64,000 nucleotides of DNA from Streptomyces coffeae (GTDB taxonomy: Bacteria > Actinomycetota > Actinomycetes > Streptomycetales > Streptomycetaceae). Made by a program: the position numbers and the translations under genes. Positions 33,869-42,755 of the stretch are shown here, piece by piece. The notes beneath the pieces are model-generated. The model was given only the letters and a program-made list of their open reading frames with translations. It was not told the origin of the DNA and did no database searches. Position 1 is the stretch's first letter; each line of letters begins with the position of its first letter. The stretch is from positions 86,741-150,740 of the forward strand of contig NZ_JAERRF010000022.1 of the NCBI RefSeq assembly GCF_016741875.1. The letters run 5' to 3'.

Positions 33869-34813
33869 GTGCCATCTGGGCAGCAGGCACGCGCACAGGC
33901 GTCCGCGATCACGCCGGGAGGCCGGGCCCCCGAGGCCTCCGAGGCGCCCGAGGCGCTGGAGCAACCCCCCGCGGCCCAAGTCCGTGCCCTGTTCGGACGG
34001 CAGCGGCTGTCCCCGGCGCAGCGGCGCATCGTGCAGTACATCACCGACCACCTCACCGAGGCCGCCTTCCTGTCGATCACGGAACTGGCGGACCGGGTCG
34101 GGGTCAGTCAGCCCTCGGTGACCCGGTTCGCCACCTCCTTCGGCTTCAGCGGCTATCCCGCGCTGCGCGAGGCGTTGCAGCCCATCGCGCTGCGGGCGGT
34201 CGCCGGTTCACCGCGCACCCGGGAGGAGATCCGCCGCAATGAGCTCCAGGCGGCGGTGGACACCGAGATCGCGAACCTGGAGAACCTGCGCCGGGTGTTC
34301 GTCGACACCGACCGGGTGCTGGAGATCGGCCGAGAGCTGGCTCGCTCGGTGCCGCTGACCATCCTGGGGCTGCGGATCTCCGTCTCGCTGGCGGAGTACT
34401 TCGCCTACGCGGCCCGGCGGATCCACCCCGATGTGCGGCTGGTGTCCCGCGGCGGCAGCGTGGCCTACGACGCGCTGCTCCAGTCCCGCGAGGCGGGCGG
34501 CACCTGGGTGCTGGCCTTCGGGATGCCCCGGCACGCCAAGGAGACGCTGGCCGCGATGCGGGCGGCGCACCGCTCGGGGCTGCGGGTGGCGCTGATCACC
34601 GACCTCACCTACGGACCGCTGGTCGAGGAGGCCGATCTGGCGCTCACCGCGGGCACCGGCGGGCGTCTGGTCTTCGATTCGTACGCGGCGCCCATGGTGC
34701 TGTCCGCGGGCATCCTCCAGGCCATGGCCGATGCCGAGCCCGAGCGCACCCAGTTCCGGCTGGAGAAGTACGAACAGGCCGCCGAGCAGCACGACTTCTT
34801 CCTCGAGCACTGA
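33869..34813 (+). CDS. MurR/RpiR-family transcriptional regulator
   Basis: A 314-residue regulator with an N-terminal RpiR helix-turn-helix (residues 45-120: LSITELADRVGVSQPSVTRFATSFGFSGY) and a C-terminal SIS sugar-isomerase-like domain (residues 150-280). SIS domains sense phosphorylated sugars or amino sugars. GTG 33869 follows AAGGAG. It is divergent from the collagenase gene across 216 bp containing a palindromic operator. SIS residues usually involved in phosphosugar binding are only partly kept, so the effector is uncertain. Confidence 0.88.
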   Translation: MPSGQQARAQASAITPGGRAPEASEAPEALEQPPAAQVRALFGRQRLSPAQRRIVQYITDHLTEAAFLSITELADRVGVSQPSVTRFATSFGFSGYPALREALQPIALRAVAGSPRTREEIRRNELQAAVDTEIANLENLRRVFVDTDRVLEIGRELARSVPLTILGLRISVSLAEYFAYAARRIHPDVRLVSRGGSVAYDALLQSREAGGTWVLAFGMPRHAKETLAAMRAAHRSGLRVALITDLTYGPLVEEADLALTAGTGGRLVFDSYAAPMVLSAGILQAMADAEPERTQFRLEKYEQAAEQHDFFLEH

Positions 34814-34904
34814 GTCGCCGCGGCCCCGCCACTCCCGGGCCGGCATCGCGCACCCCACCCCATTCGTCCGGATTCCGGAACAGGGCGTCCGCATAACCTC
34901 ACAT

Positions 34905-34952
34905 GCATGAAACTTTTCATGCCCTTGCTTACTTCGCGGTAAATATATTTAC
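34905..34952. promoter_or_regulatory. AT-rich patch with two perfect palindromes
   Basis: The 381-bp stretch 34814-35194 has no convincing gene. In it, 34905-34922 is a perfect inverted repeat GCATGAAA-CT-TTTCATGC, and 34939-34952 is the perfect palindrome GTAAATATATTTAC. The patch is far richer in A/T than its surroundings. The TGAAA/TTTCA arrangement resembles sites bound by some RpiR-family proteins, and the regulator gene ends just upstream, so this could be a control site for the following gene. No other structure is obvious between 34953 and 35194. Confidence 0.45.
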
Positions 34953-35194
34953 TGCACATGGCACCCGGGCCCCTCAGGGGCTGAGCCGGAACCAGCGCTC
35001 GCGGCCGCGAGCCCCGGGAGTCATGTGGGCGAACACCCAAGGGACGGCACCCTCCTCGTCGGCCCCCACGTGTTCCGTTCGGGTAGTCCGCTCCCCTCGG
35101 GCACCCCCGGCGGCCCGGGCCTACCCCTGGGCCCAGGGCCGCCGGATACCCACTGATCCTCGCGATCAGGACCCTCGGCCCGAAGGCGACGACG

Positions 35195-35587
35195 ATGTCC
35201 CAGACCTACTCTCCGATCAGCGCGGACTGGCCTTGTCAGGTCAACCCGCCGGGCAGCCCCTACTGGGAGCGCACGGCGGCCCGGTGGCTCCGGGATCTTC
35301 TGCCCGCCCGGTACGCCGGCTATTCCACCCTCACCCGGCATCCCATCCTGCTCGCCCGGCATGCGCGACTTCAGCTCCAGAACGAGATCCGCACGGTGCG
35401 GGCCGCCCTCCAGACCTGCCGTACGGAACTGCCCGCCCTGGGCTTCTCCGAGACGATGATCGAGTCCACCATCAAGCTCTACGCCACCGAGCTGGCACAG
35501 CTCAACCGGCTGGCCGGCGGGGTGCGGCTGATCACGGAGGCGCTGCTGAAGGAGAGCCGCCGGACCCCGGTCGGCTCCCGGCACTGA
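35195..35587 (+). CDS. Hypothetical protein, 130 residues
   Basis: I do not recognise this family. The product is soluble, with no signal peptide or membrane segment. Its middle (residues 48-115) is predicted mostly helical and contains LLARHARLQLQNEIRTVRAAL and TMIESTIKLYATELAQLNRL, which could form a coiled coil or helical bundle. Codon use is normal for the genome, supporting a real gene. It follows the AT-rich palindromes at 34905-34952 and is convergent with the next phosphatase gene. Confidence 0.65.
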   Translation: MSQTYSPISADWPCQVNPPGSPYWERTAARWLRDLLPARYAGYSTLTRHPILLARHARLQLQNEIRTVRAALQTCRTELPALGFSETMIESTIKLYATELAQLNRLAGGVRLITEALLKESRRTPVGSRH

Positions 35588-35611
35588 CCAACGGACCCCG
35601 CGGGCCGGGGT

Positions 35612-38071
35612 TCACGGCGCCGGGGGCACCGCCTCCACCTGGCCGTTCCCGTTCTCGAGCAGCTGCTCGCACCAGATGGTCTTGCCCTCGCGCGCGTGCC
35701 GGGTGCCCCACCGCTGGGTGAGCTGGGCGACCAGCAACAGCCCGCGGCCGCCCTCGTCGGACAGCCGGGCGCGGCGCATATGCGGGGCGGTGTTGCTGGC
35801 GTCGGACACCTCGCAGATGAGGGTCCGGTCCCGGATCAGCCGTAGCTGGATGGGGCCGTCGGCGTGCCGGATGGCGTTGGTGACCAGCTCGCTCACCACC
35901 AGCTCGGTGACGAAGGACGCGTCCTCCAGGCTCCAGGCGGCGAGTTGGCGCGCGGCCCAGGAGCGGGCGGTGGAGACGGTCGCGGGGTCGGACGGAAGGT
36001 CCCGTACGGCGAACTGGTCCCGGTTCAGCGCCCGGGTGCGGGCGATCAGCAGCGCCGCGTCGTCGGCGGGGTGCTCGGGGAGCAGATCGCCCAGTACGCG
36101 GTCGCACAGGGCGTCCAGGGACGGGGTGGGTTCGGCCAGCACCTGGCACAACTGGTCCAGCGCACTGTCGAGTTCCCGCTCCCGGAAGCCCAGCAGCCCG
36201 TCGGTGTAGAGGGCGAGCAGGCTGTTCTCCGGGAGCTGTACGTCGACGGCCTCGAACGGCAGACCGCCAAGACCCAGCGGCGGCCCCGCGGGCAGATCGA
36301 GCAGCCGGGCCCCGTCCGGGGTGACCGTGGCCGGGGGCGGATGCCCGGCTCGGGCCAGGGAACAGGTCCGCGAGATCGGGTCGTAGATCGCGTAGGTGCA
36401 GGTGGCCCCCAGGACCGCCGGGTCGAGGGGGGAGCCGGTGCCCTCGCCCTCGGCGGCGAGCCGGAGCACCACGTCGTCGAGGTGGGTGAGCAGTTCGTCC
36501 GGGGGCAGATCGACATCGGCGAGGGTGCGCACCGCCGTCCGCAGCCGGCCCATCGTGGCGGCGGCGTTGATGCCGTGGCCGACGACGTCGCCGACGACCA
36601 GGGCGACCCTGGCCCCGGACAGCGGGATCACATCGAACCAGTCGCCCGCCAGCCCGGTCTTGCCGCCGGCCGGGAGATAGCGGGACGCGGTCTCGACGGC
36701 CGCCTGCACGGGGCTCCCCTGCGGCAGCAGGCTCTGCTGGAGGCTGAGCGCCGCGGTGCGTTCGCGGGTGAAGCGGCGGGCGTTGTCCAGACACAGCGCG
36801 GCCCGCGCCACCAGCTCCTCGGCGAGCAGCCGGTCGTCGTCGGTGAAGGGGTGTTTGGTCCGCCGGTAGAACATGGTGATGCCGAGCGTCGTCCCGCGCG
36901 CCTGGATCGGCACCCCCATGATCGACTGGAACTCGTAGATCCGGAACTTCTCCGCCCGCGCCGGGTCCTGGGCCAGCCAGACCTTGATGTCGTGGTCGGT
37001 GACGTGGTGGAGGGCCGACCGGCCGGTGGCCATACAGCGCACGGCGGGCGAGTACGGCGGATAGAAGTCCACTTCGCCCGGCTGCCGCACCGCCTCCGGC
37101 GTACCCTCCAGCACGGACTGGTTGGCCGCCCTGCGCAGCGCCACCACCCCGGTGAACGGACCGGGTTCATCCCCGCCGAGCAGGGGGTCCAGCAGATCGA
37201 CGGTGACCCAGTCGGCGAGCCGGGGGACGGCCGAATCGGCCAGCTCCTGCGCGGTGCGCATCAGGTCCAGGGTGCTGCCGATCCGGGTGCCCGCCTCCGT
37301 CAGCAGCGTCAGCCGCTCGCGGGCCTCGTACTGCTGGGTGACGTCCGCGACCGTGGTGCACAGGCCGAGGGTGTGCCCGTGGAGGTCGCGCAGCGCGGAG
37401 GCCGAGGCCATGAAGACGGCGTCGCGCTCCGGGTCCGCCGGGACGCGGCCGTGCAGCTCCCCGCTGAAGGCGGACTCACCGGTCTCGATCACCCGGCGCA
37501 ACCGCCGCTCCCACCCCGTGGCGTCCGGTCCGGAGAGGATCTCCGGCAGCCGCTTGCCCCACCGTTCGGCCTCCGTCATCCCGCTGAGGCGGATCATCGC
37601 CTCGTTCTGCCAGCGGCAGCGCAGATCCGTGTCATAGATGGTCACGGCGACCGGGGACACGGTGAACAGCCAGTGCACCACGGCCCGCTCGATCTCCTGC
37701 GGCAGCACATGATGCCCGGTCGCGGGCGCCGCGGCGGCCACCAGGATCCACTGGCCCCGCTCGCCGCCCTCCTCGCAGCGGTGGGCGGTGCCGCTCAGGG
37801 CGAGGGGGCGGCCGTCCGCGCGGCGCGCGGTCAGCTCGCCCAGCCAGTCGTCGCCCTCCGCCCGCCGGGTCCAGAACGGGGCTCCGGCGTCCGGGGTGAG
37901 GAAGTCCTCGGCCGGGCAGCCCACGGCGTCCTGGGTGGTGCGGCCGAGCAGCCGTTCCGCCCCGGCGCTCCAGCCCGTGACCACGCCCTGCTCATCCACC
38001 ATGATCACGACGGTCCGCGAGCCCTCGGAGCCAGGCGGCCGTATCCGCGGCAGGGCATCGTCGGCGTCCAT
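35612..38071 (-). CDS. PAS-PAS-GAF-PP2C(SpoIIE)-HATPase regulatory phosphatase
   Basis: An 819-residue cytoplasmic multi-domain signalling protein: PAS 1 (about 20-125), PAS 2 (132-245, HWLFTVSPVAVTIYDTDLR), GAF (255-425), SpoIIE-type PP2C phosphatase (440-660; metal motifs GDWFDV and GDVVGHG) and a C-terminal HATPase (680-810; VVSELVTNAIRHADG, GGRGLLLVAQL). Such proteins control partner-switching of SigB-like factors by dephosphorylating anti-anti-sigma proteins while also carrying an anti-sigma-like kinase. The divergent neighbour at 38300 has a related layout. Ligands of the sensor domains are unknown. Confidence 0.9.
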   Translation of the reverse strand: MDADDALPRIRPPGSEGSRTVVIMVDEQGVVTGWSAGAERLLGRTTQDAVGCPAEDFLTPDAGAPFWTRRAEGDDWLGELTARRADGRPLALSGTAHRCEEGGERGQWILVAAAAPATGHHVLPQEIERAVVHWLFTVSPVAVTIYDTDLRCRWQNEAMIRLSGMTEAERWGKRLPEILSGPDATGWERRLRRVIETGESAFSGELHGRVPADPERDAVFMASASALRDLHGHTLGLCTTVADVTQQYEARERLTLLTEAGTRIGSTLDLMRTAQELADSAVPRLADWVTVDLLDPLLGGDEPGPFTGVVALRRAANQSVLEGTPEAVRQPGEVDFYPPYSPAVRCMATGRSALHHVTDHDIKVWLAQDPARAEKFRIYEFQSIMGVPIQARGTTLGITMFYRRTKHPFTDDDRLLAEELVARAALCLDNARRFTRERTAALSLQQSLLPQGSPVQAAVETASRYLPAGGKTGLAGDWFDVIPLSGARVALVVGDVVGHGINAAATMGRLRTAVRTLADVDLPPDELLTHLDDVVLRLAAEGEGTGSPLDPAVLGATCTYAIYDPISRTCSLARAGHPPPATVTPDGARLLDLPAGPPLGLGGLPFEAVDVQLPENSLLALYTDGLLGFRERELDSALDQLCQVLAEPTPSLDALCDRVLGDLLPEHPADDAALLIARTRALNRDQFAVRDLPSDPATVSTARSWAARQLAAWSLEDASFVTELVVSELVTNAIRHADGPIQLRLIRDRTLICEVSDASNTAPHMRRARLSDEGGRGLLLVAQLTQRWGTRHAREGKTIWCEQLLENGNGQVEAVPPAP

Positions 38072-38299
38072 GGCGCCCCTTCTCGTTCAGGGGATCGTCC
38101 TGTGTGCATGCCGGACCCCTTGCGACCGCACTACGTTCCGAGCATGCGCCTCCCGCCGCGCGGGTTCAAATGAGCCGCGATCGGCCGTGGCCCGTGCGGC
38201 GGCGACTGAGATGCTCTGTTCATCCCTTATGTGCCATGCTCGTGGTATGAGCGCTTTCCCTATGAAGGGGGCGCGGCTCTGAAGGCCCCGACGCCAGCC

Positions 38300-40819
38300 A
38301 TGAGCGGTTGCCGCGCGGAGGCGGATGAGGAGCTCGGGTACGCCCACGAGACGACCGGCGGCCCGCGCACGGAGGCGGTGCAGGCGGCTGTGACCGGGCA
38401 TGTCCTGACGTTCACGGGGACCGCGTTGGTCGCCGTGTACGCGTTCGACGCGGACGGCGGCGAGCTTCGGCTGGCCGAAACCGTCCGTAGCCCCGGCGGC
38501 CCGTACGCCCTTCCCGCGAGCTACCCCCTCTCCGGACGCTCACCCGTCGCCGACGCCTTCCGCTCCGGCCGCCCGCTGTGGCTGAGCCCCGCGGAACTGG
38601 CCGAGTACGGCCCGTCCGCACCCGGCCCCGAGTCCGCCGCCGGCCTCTCGCTGGGGGTGCTGCCCCTGGGCGGGGACGGCAGGGGGCTGGGCTGTCTGGT
38701 GGTGGTGGACGAGGCTCCCGAAGGGATCGACGCGGACCGCCGCGCCTTCCTCGAGCTCTACGCCCAACACGTCGCCGCGGGCCTGGAGGCCTCCGGGCCG
38801 CACGGGCGCCCGGAGCAGCGGGCGCTGGCGGGCTCCACCCTGGACCGGCTCCAGGTGGGTGCGTTCGTGCTGGAGCTGAGCACCGGGCGGATGACCGCCG
38901 ACACCCCGACGCTGGAGCTGTTCGGCATCCCCCTGGACGACTTCGACGGACAGGTGGAGACCCTCCTCGCGAGCACCGTCCCGGACGATGTGCCCGCCCT
39001 GATGTCCATCGTGGAGCCCGGCCGGCTGACCCCCGGCAGCTCACAGCTGGCGTTCCGCATCCGCCGCCCCAACGGCGAGCTGCGCTGGCTGGGGCTGCGC
39101 TGCCGGGTCCAGGCCGGGGCGGACGGCACCCCGGAACGGATGCTGGGCGTGGTCGCGGAGGCGTCGTATCTGCGGCCCACCGCCGACGAGGTGTCCATGG
39201 TGCAGCGGCTGTCCGCCGCCCTGGCCGGTGCCACCACCATCCGCGACGTGGGGGAGGCCGTGGTCAGTGCGCTCCGCGATCCGCTGCGGGCCCGCCGGGT
39301 CGCGGTCGCCGAGCTCCAGGCCGACCAGCTCGTGGTCAGCATCCTGGCCCCCGCCGAACCCACCGCCTGGCCCGAGGTGTGGCGCAGCCAGTGGCGGTCG
39401 GAGTTCCCGGACGCGCCCACCCACGCCCTGCCCACCCTGGCCGAGACGATGCGCGCGGGGCACGTCGGCCTGTGGCCCCCCGGCGCCGATCTCGAACCCG
39501 GCCTCTCCGGCATCGGCCCCGGGGGCCTCGCCGTGCTGCCGCTCCCGGCGAACGGCCGGATCGTCGGCGTCTGCCTGATCGGCTGGGAGCAGCCGCATGA
39601 ATTCGGCCCGGAGGAACGCTCCCTGCTGACCGCGACCGCGGGCCTGGTCGGGCAGGCCCTGGTGCGCGCCCACGCGCTGGACGCCGAACACGAGCTGGCC
39701 ACGATGCTCCAGCGCAGCCTGCTGCCCCGCAAACTGCCGGTGCTGCCCGGCGGGGTGGCCGTCACCCGCTATCTGCCCGCCACCATGGGCCTGGAGGTGG
39801 GCGGCGACTGGTACGACGTCATCCCCCTCTCCGACGGCCATGTGGCACTGGTCATCGGGGACGTCCAGGGCCACTCCGCCGCCGCGGCCACCATCATGGG
39901 CCAGATGCGCACGGCCATCCGCGCCTATGCCGTGGAGGGCCATCCGCCCGATGTGGTCGTCAGCCACGCCAACCGGCTGCTCGTCGACATGGAGACCGAC
40001 CTCTTCGCCACCTGCGCCTATGTTGACCTGGACATGGAGGAGGGCGAGGCGTGGTTCGTCCGCGCCGGACATCTCCAGCCGCTGCTGCGCCGCCCGGACG
40101 GCGCCACCGAGGAGTTGACCATCGAGGGCGGCCCCCCGCTGGGCGTGGTCGCGGAGGCCGAGTACCCGATGACCGCGATCGGTCTGTCCTCCGGCACCCT
40201 GGTGGTCCTGCTCACCGACGGTCTGGTGGAGTCCGCCCAGCTCGATCTGGACGACGGCGTCCAGCAGGTGCGCGAACGGCTGGCCCGCGCCGACCCCTCC
40301 GACCCCGGCCGGGTGGCCGATGAACTGCTCGGCAGCGCCGCCCGCCGCCATGACGACGTCGCGCTGCTGCTCCTGCGCTACGACGGAATGCGGGTCCGGC
40401 CCATCCGCGCCCGCTGGACCGTGTGGCGGCTGCCCGACGCGGTGATGCACGCCCGCCGCTTCGCCGCGCGCACCCTGCGCACATGGGGGCTGGAGGGCGA
40501 GCTGGACGTGGTCCTGCTGGTCACCTCCGAACTGGTCACCAACGCCATGGTGCACACCACGGGCGAAGTGCATCTCAACATCACGCTCACCGCGGACCGG
40601 CTGCGGATCGCGGTCAGCGACCACTCGCCCCGTACGCCCACCAAGCCGACCAGCGTGGACTGGGAGGCGACCGGCGGACGCGGACTGCTGCTGGTCGAGG
40701 CGGTGTCGCACGCCTGGGGCTCGGTGCCGCTCAGCGGAGGCAAGCAGGTCTGGAGCGACATCACGCTGTCCACCCCGCGGGACAGCGGCCAGAGCGCCGC
40801 CGGAGGGCAGGACCGATGA
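38300..40819 (+). CDS. GAF-PAS-GAF-PP2C(SpoIIE)-HATPase regulatory phosphatase
   Basis: An 839-residue relative of the divergent gene at 35612. Layout: GAF-like (20-170), PAS (180-295; QVGAFVLELSTGRMTADTP), GAF (300-465), PP2C (475-690; GDWYDVIPL, GDVQGHS, LLTDGLVE) and HATPase (700-830; VTSELVTNAMVHTTG, GGRGLLLVEAV). The last codons overlap the start of the transporter binding-protein gene (ATGA), so phosphatase and transporter are translationally coupled. The start is uncertain: ATG 38300 gives a product beginning before the first GAF domain, while GTG 38231 in frame would add 23 residues. Confidence 0.88.
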   Translation: MSGCRAEADEELGYAHETTGGPRTEAVQAAVTGHVLTFTGTALVAVYAFDADGGELRLAETVRSPGGPYALPASYPLSGRSPVADAFRSGRPLWLSPAELAEYGPSAPGPESAAGLSLGVLPLGGDGRGLGCLVVVDEAPEGIDADRRAFLELYAQHVAAGLEASGPHGRPEQRALAGSTLDRLQVGAFVLELSTGRMTADTPTLELFGIPLDDFDGQVETLLASTVPDDVPALMSIVEPGRLTPGSSQLAFRIRRPNGELRWLGLRCRVQAGADGTPERMLGVVAEASYLRPTADEVSMVQRLSAALAGATTIRDVGEAVVSALRDPLRARRVAVAELQADQLVVSILAPAEPTAWPEVWRSQWRSEFPDAPTHALPTLAETMRAGHVGLWPPGADLEPGLSGIGPGGLAVLPLPANGRIVGVCLIGWEQPHEFGPEERSLLTATAGLVGQALVRAHALDAEHELATMLQRSLLPRKLPVLPGGVAVTRYLPATMGLEVGGDWYDVIPLSDGHVALVIGDVQGHSAAAATIMGQMRTAIRAYAVEGHPPDVVVSHANRLLVDMETDLFATCAYVDLDMEEGEAWFVRAGHLQPLLRRPDGATEELTIEGGPPLGVVAEAEYPMTAIGLSSGTLVVLLTDGLVESAQLDLDDGVQQVRERLARADPSDPGRVADELLGSAARRHDDVALLLLRYDGMRVRPIRARWTVWRLPDAVMHARRFAARTLRTWGLEGELDVVLLVTSELVTNAMVHTTGEVHLNITLTADRLRIAVSDHSPRTPTKPTSVDWEATGGRGLLLVEAVSHAWGSVPLSGGKQVWSDITLSTPRDSGQSAAGGQDR

Positions 40820-41934
40820 CCTCCCTCCCCGCCGGCAACCGGCTGCACACCGCCATCGCCATCACGGCCGGACTGGCCCTGGCCGTGACCCTCGCCGCCT
40901 GCGGCAAGGCGGCCGAGGTGGAGCAGTCCGGCGGCACCGCACACCGCGGCAGCCTGCGCATCGGCCTGCTGCTGCCGGACAACGAGATCGCCCGCTTCGA
41001 CCGGTTCGACAAGCCCCTGATCATGAAGAGGATCAAGGAGCTGTGCCCGAAGTGCACCGTGGACTACGCCAGCGCCCAGCACGATGCCGCCACCCAGCAG
41101 CACCAGGTCGACTCCATGATCGCCAACGGGGCCGAGGTGCTGATCCTCGACGCCGTCGATGCCCGGGCCGTGCGCTCCTCGGTGCTCAAGGCGCGCCAGG
41201 CCAACATCCCCGTCGTCTCCTACGACCGGCTCGCCGAAGGACCCATCTCCGGCTATGTCTCCTTCAACGGCGCCGACGTGGGCCGCCTCCAGGGCGAGGC
41301 GCTGCTGAAGGCCCTGGGACCGCACCGGCCCGGCCACCGGGACCAGATCGTCATGATGAACGGCTCCTCGACCGACCCCAACTCGGCCTGGTTCGAAGGC
41401 GGTTCCCTGGACGTCCTGCGCGGCCGGGTCAAGATCGGCAAGTCCTACGAGACCATCGGCTGGCGGCCGGAGAACGCCAACCTCAACATGTCCGGCGCCA
41501 TCGCGGCGCTGGGCGCCGACAACATCGACGGTGTGCTGTCGGCCAACGACGGCCTCGCCTCGGGCATCATCGCCGCGCTCAAGGCCGCCAAGATCCGGCC
41601 GCTGCCCCCGGTCACCGGCCAGGACGCCGAACTCGGCGCAGTCCAGCGCATCGTCGCGGGTGAACAGCTCATGACCGTCTACAAGCCGTTCAAGCCCGAG
41701 GCCTACGCAGCCGCCGAGATGGCTGTCGCGCTCGGCCGCGGCAAGTCGCTCGCCGGGATCGCCAAACAGCGGGTCAACAGCGGCTCCAGCCAGTCCATCC
41801 CCGCCATCCTGCTGCATCCGATCGCGCTCACCGTCGACAACATCAAGATCCTCATCCGGGACGGGATGTACACCACCGACCAGATCTGCACCGAGAAGTA
41901 CGCGGACGCCTGCCGGAAGGCCGGACTCACCTGA
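40816..41934 (+). CDS. xylF: Xylose-type ABC transporter substrate-binding lipoprotein
   Basis: A 372-residue periplasmic-binding-protein-like lipoprotein. The lipobox is LAAC with Cys29 after a hydrophobic segment. The mature part begins LRIGLLLPDNEIARFDRFD and contains IVSYDRL-type hinge residues (NIPVVSYDRLAEGP), MMNGSSTDPN and GVLSANDGLASGII, as in XylF-like sugar-binding proteins. Start ATG 40816 overlaps the phosphatase stop. With the ATPase and permease downstream it forms a three-gene importer; substrate probably a pentose, but this is inferred. Confidence 0.87.
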   Translation: MTSLPAGNRLHTAIAITAGLALAVTLAACGKAAEVEQSGGTAHRGSLRIGLLLPDNEIARFDRFDKPLIMKRIKELCPKCTVDYASAQHDAATQQHQVDSMIANGAEVLILDAVDARAVRSSVLKARQANIPVVSYDRLAEGPISGYVSFNGADVGRLQGEALLKALGPHRPGHRDQIVMMNGSSTDPNSAWFEGGSLDVLRGRVKIGKSYETIGWRPENANLNMSGAIAALGADNIDGVLSANDGLASGIIAALKAAKIRPLPPVTGQDAELGAVQRIVAGEQLMTVYKPFKPEAYAAAEMAVALGRGKSLAGIAKQRVNSGSSQSIPAILLHPIALTVDNIKILIRDGMYTTDQICTEKYADACRKAGLT

Positions 41935-41972
41935 CGGGGCCCAGGCGCCCCGGGTGGCGAAGGGAGGAGCAG

Positions 41973-42755
41973 ATGACCTACACATCAGCCCCGCCTCTGC
42001 TGGCGCTGCGCGGGGTCTTCAAACGGTTCGGCGCGGTCCAGGCGCTCGCCGACGTCGACCTGGAGATCCGCGCGGGCCAGGTCATCGCCCTCGTGGGCGA
42101 CAACGGTGCCGGGAAGTCCACCCTGATCAAGGTGATCGCGGGGGTGGATCCGGCCGACGAGGGCGTCATCGAATGGAAGGGCCACTCCGTCCAGATCAAC
42201 CGCCCCCATGACGCCCAGCACCTGGGGATCGCCACCGTTTACCAGGACCTCGCGCTCTGCGACAACCTCGACGTCGTCGGCAATCTCTTCCTCGGCCGCG
42301 AGGTCCGCCGCTTCGGCGTGCTCAACGAGGTGGAGATGGAACGCCGCACCCTGGAACTGCTGAACACCCTCTCCATCAGCATCCCCGCGGTACGGCGCCC
42401 GGTCGCCTCGCTCTCCGGCGGCCAGCGCCAGACCGTCGCCATCTCCCGCTCGATGCTCGGCGAACCCCGGCTGGTGCTGCTGGACGAGCCCACCGCGGCC
42501 CTCGGCATCGAGCAGACCGCCCAGGTCCTCGACCTCGTCGAGCGACTGCGCGACCGCGGCCTCGGCGTTCTGCTCATCAGCCACAACCTGGGCGACGTCA
42601 AGGCCGTCGCGGACTGGGTGGCGGTGCTGCGCCTCGGCCGCAACAACGGGTTCTTCGATGTGACCACCACATCCCAGGAGCAGATCGTCTCCTCCATCAC
42701 AGGTGCCTCCGACAACGCCGTGACACGCCGCACGGTGCGGGAAGGGGAGTTGTGA
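41973..42755 (+). CDS. xylG: Sugar ABC transporter ATP-binding protein (XylG-like, single domain)
   Basis: A 260-residue ATPase with Walker A GDNGAGKST, signature LSGGQRQ, Walker B LVLLDEP and switch His in LLISHNL. Unlike E. coli XylG it has one nucleotide-binding domain, as is common in actinobacterial members, so two copies would pair in the complex. AAGGGAGGAG precedes the ATG. It overlaps the permease start by 4 bp. Confidence 0.9.
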   Translation: MTYTSAPPLLALRGVFKRFGAVQALADVDLEIRAGQVIALVGDNGAGKSTLIKVIAGVDPADEGVIEWKGHSVQINRPHDAQHLGIATVYQDLALCDNLDVVGNLFLGREVRRFGVLNEVEMERRTLELLNTLSISIPAVRRPVASLSGGQRQTVAISRSMLGEPRLVLLDEPTAALGIEQTAQVLDLVERLRDRGLGVLLISHNLGDVKAVADWVAVLRLGRNNGFFDVTTTSQEQIVSSITGASDNAVTRRTVREGEL

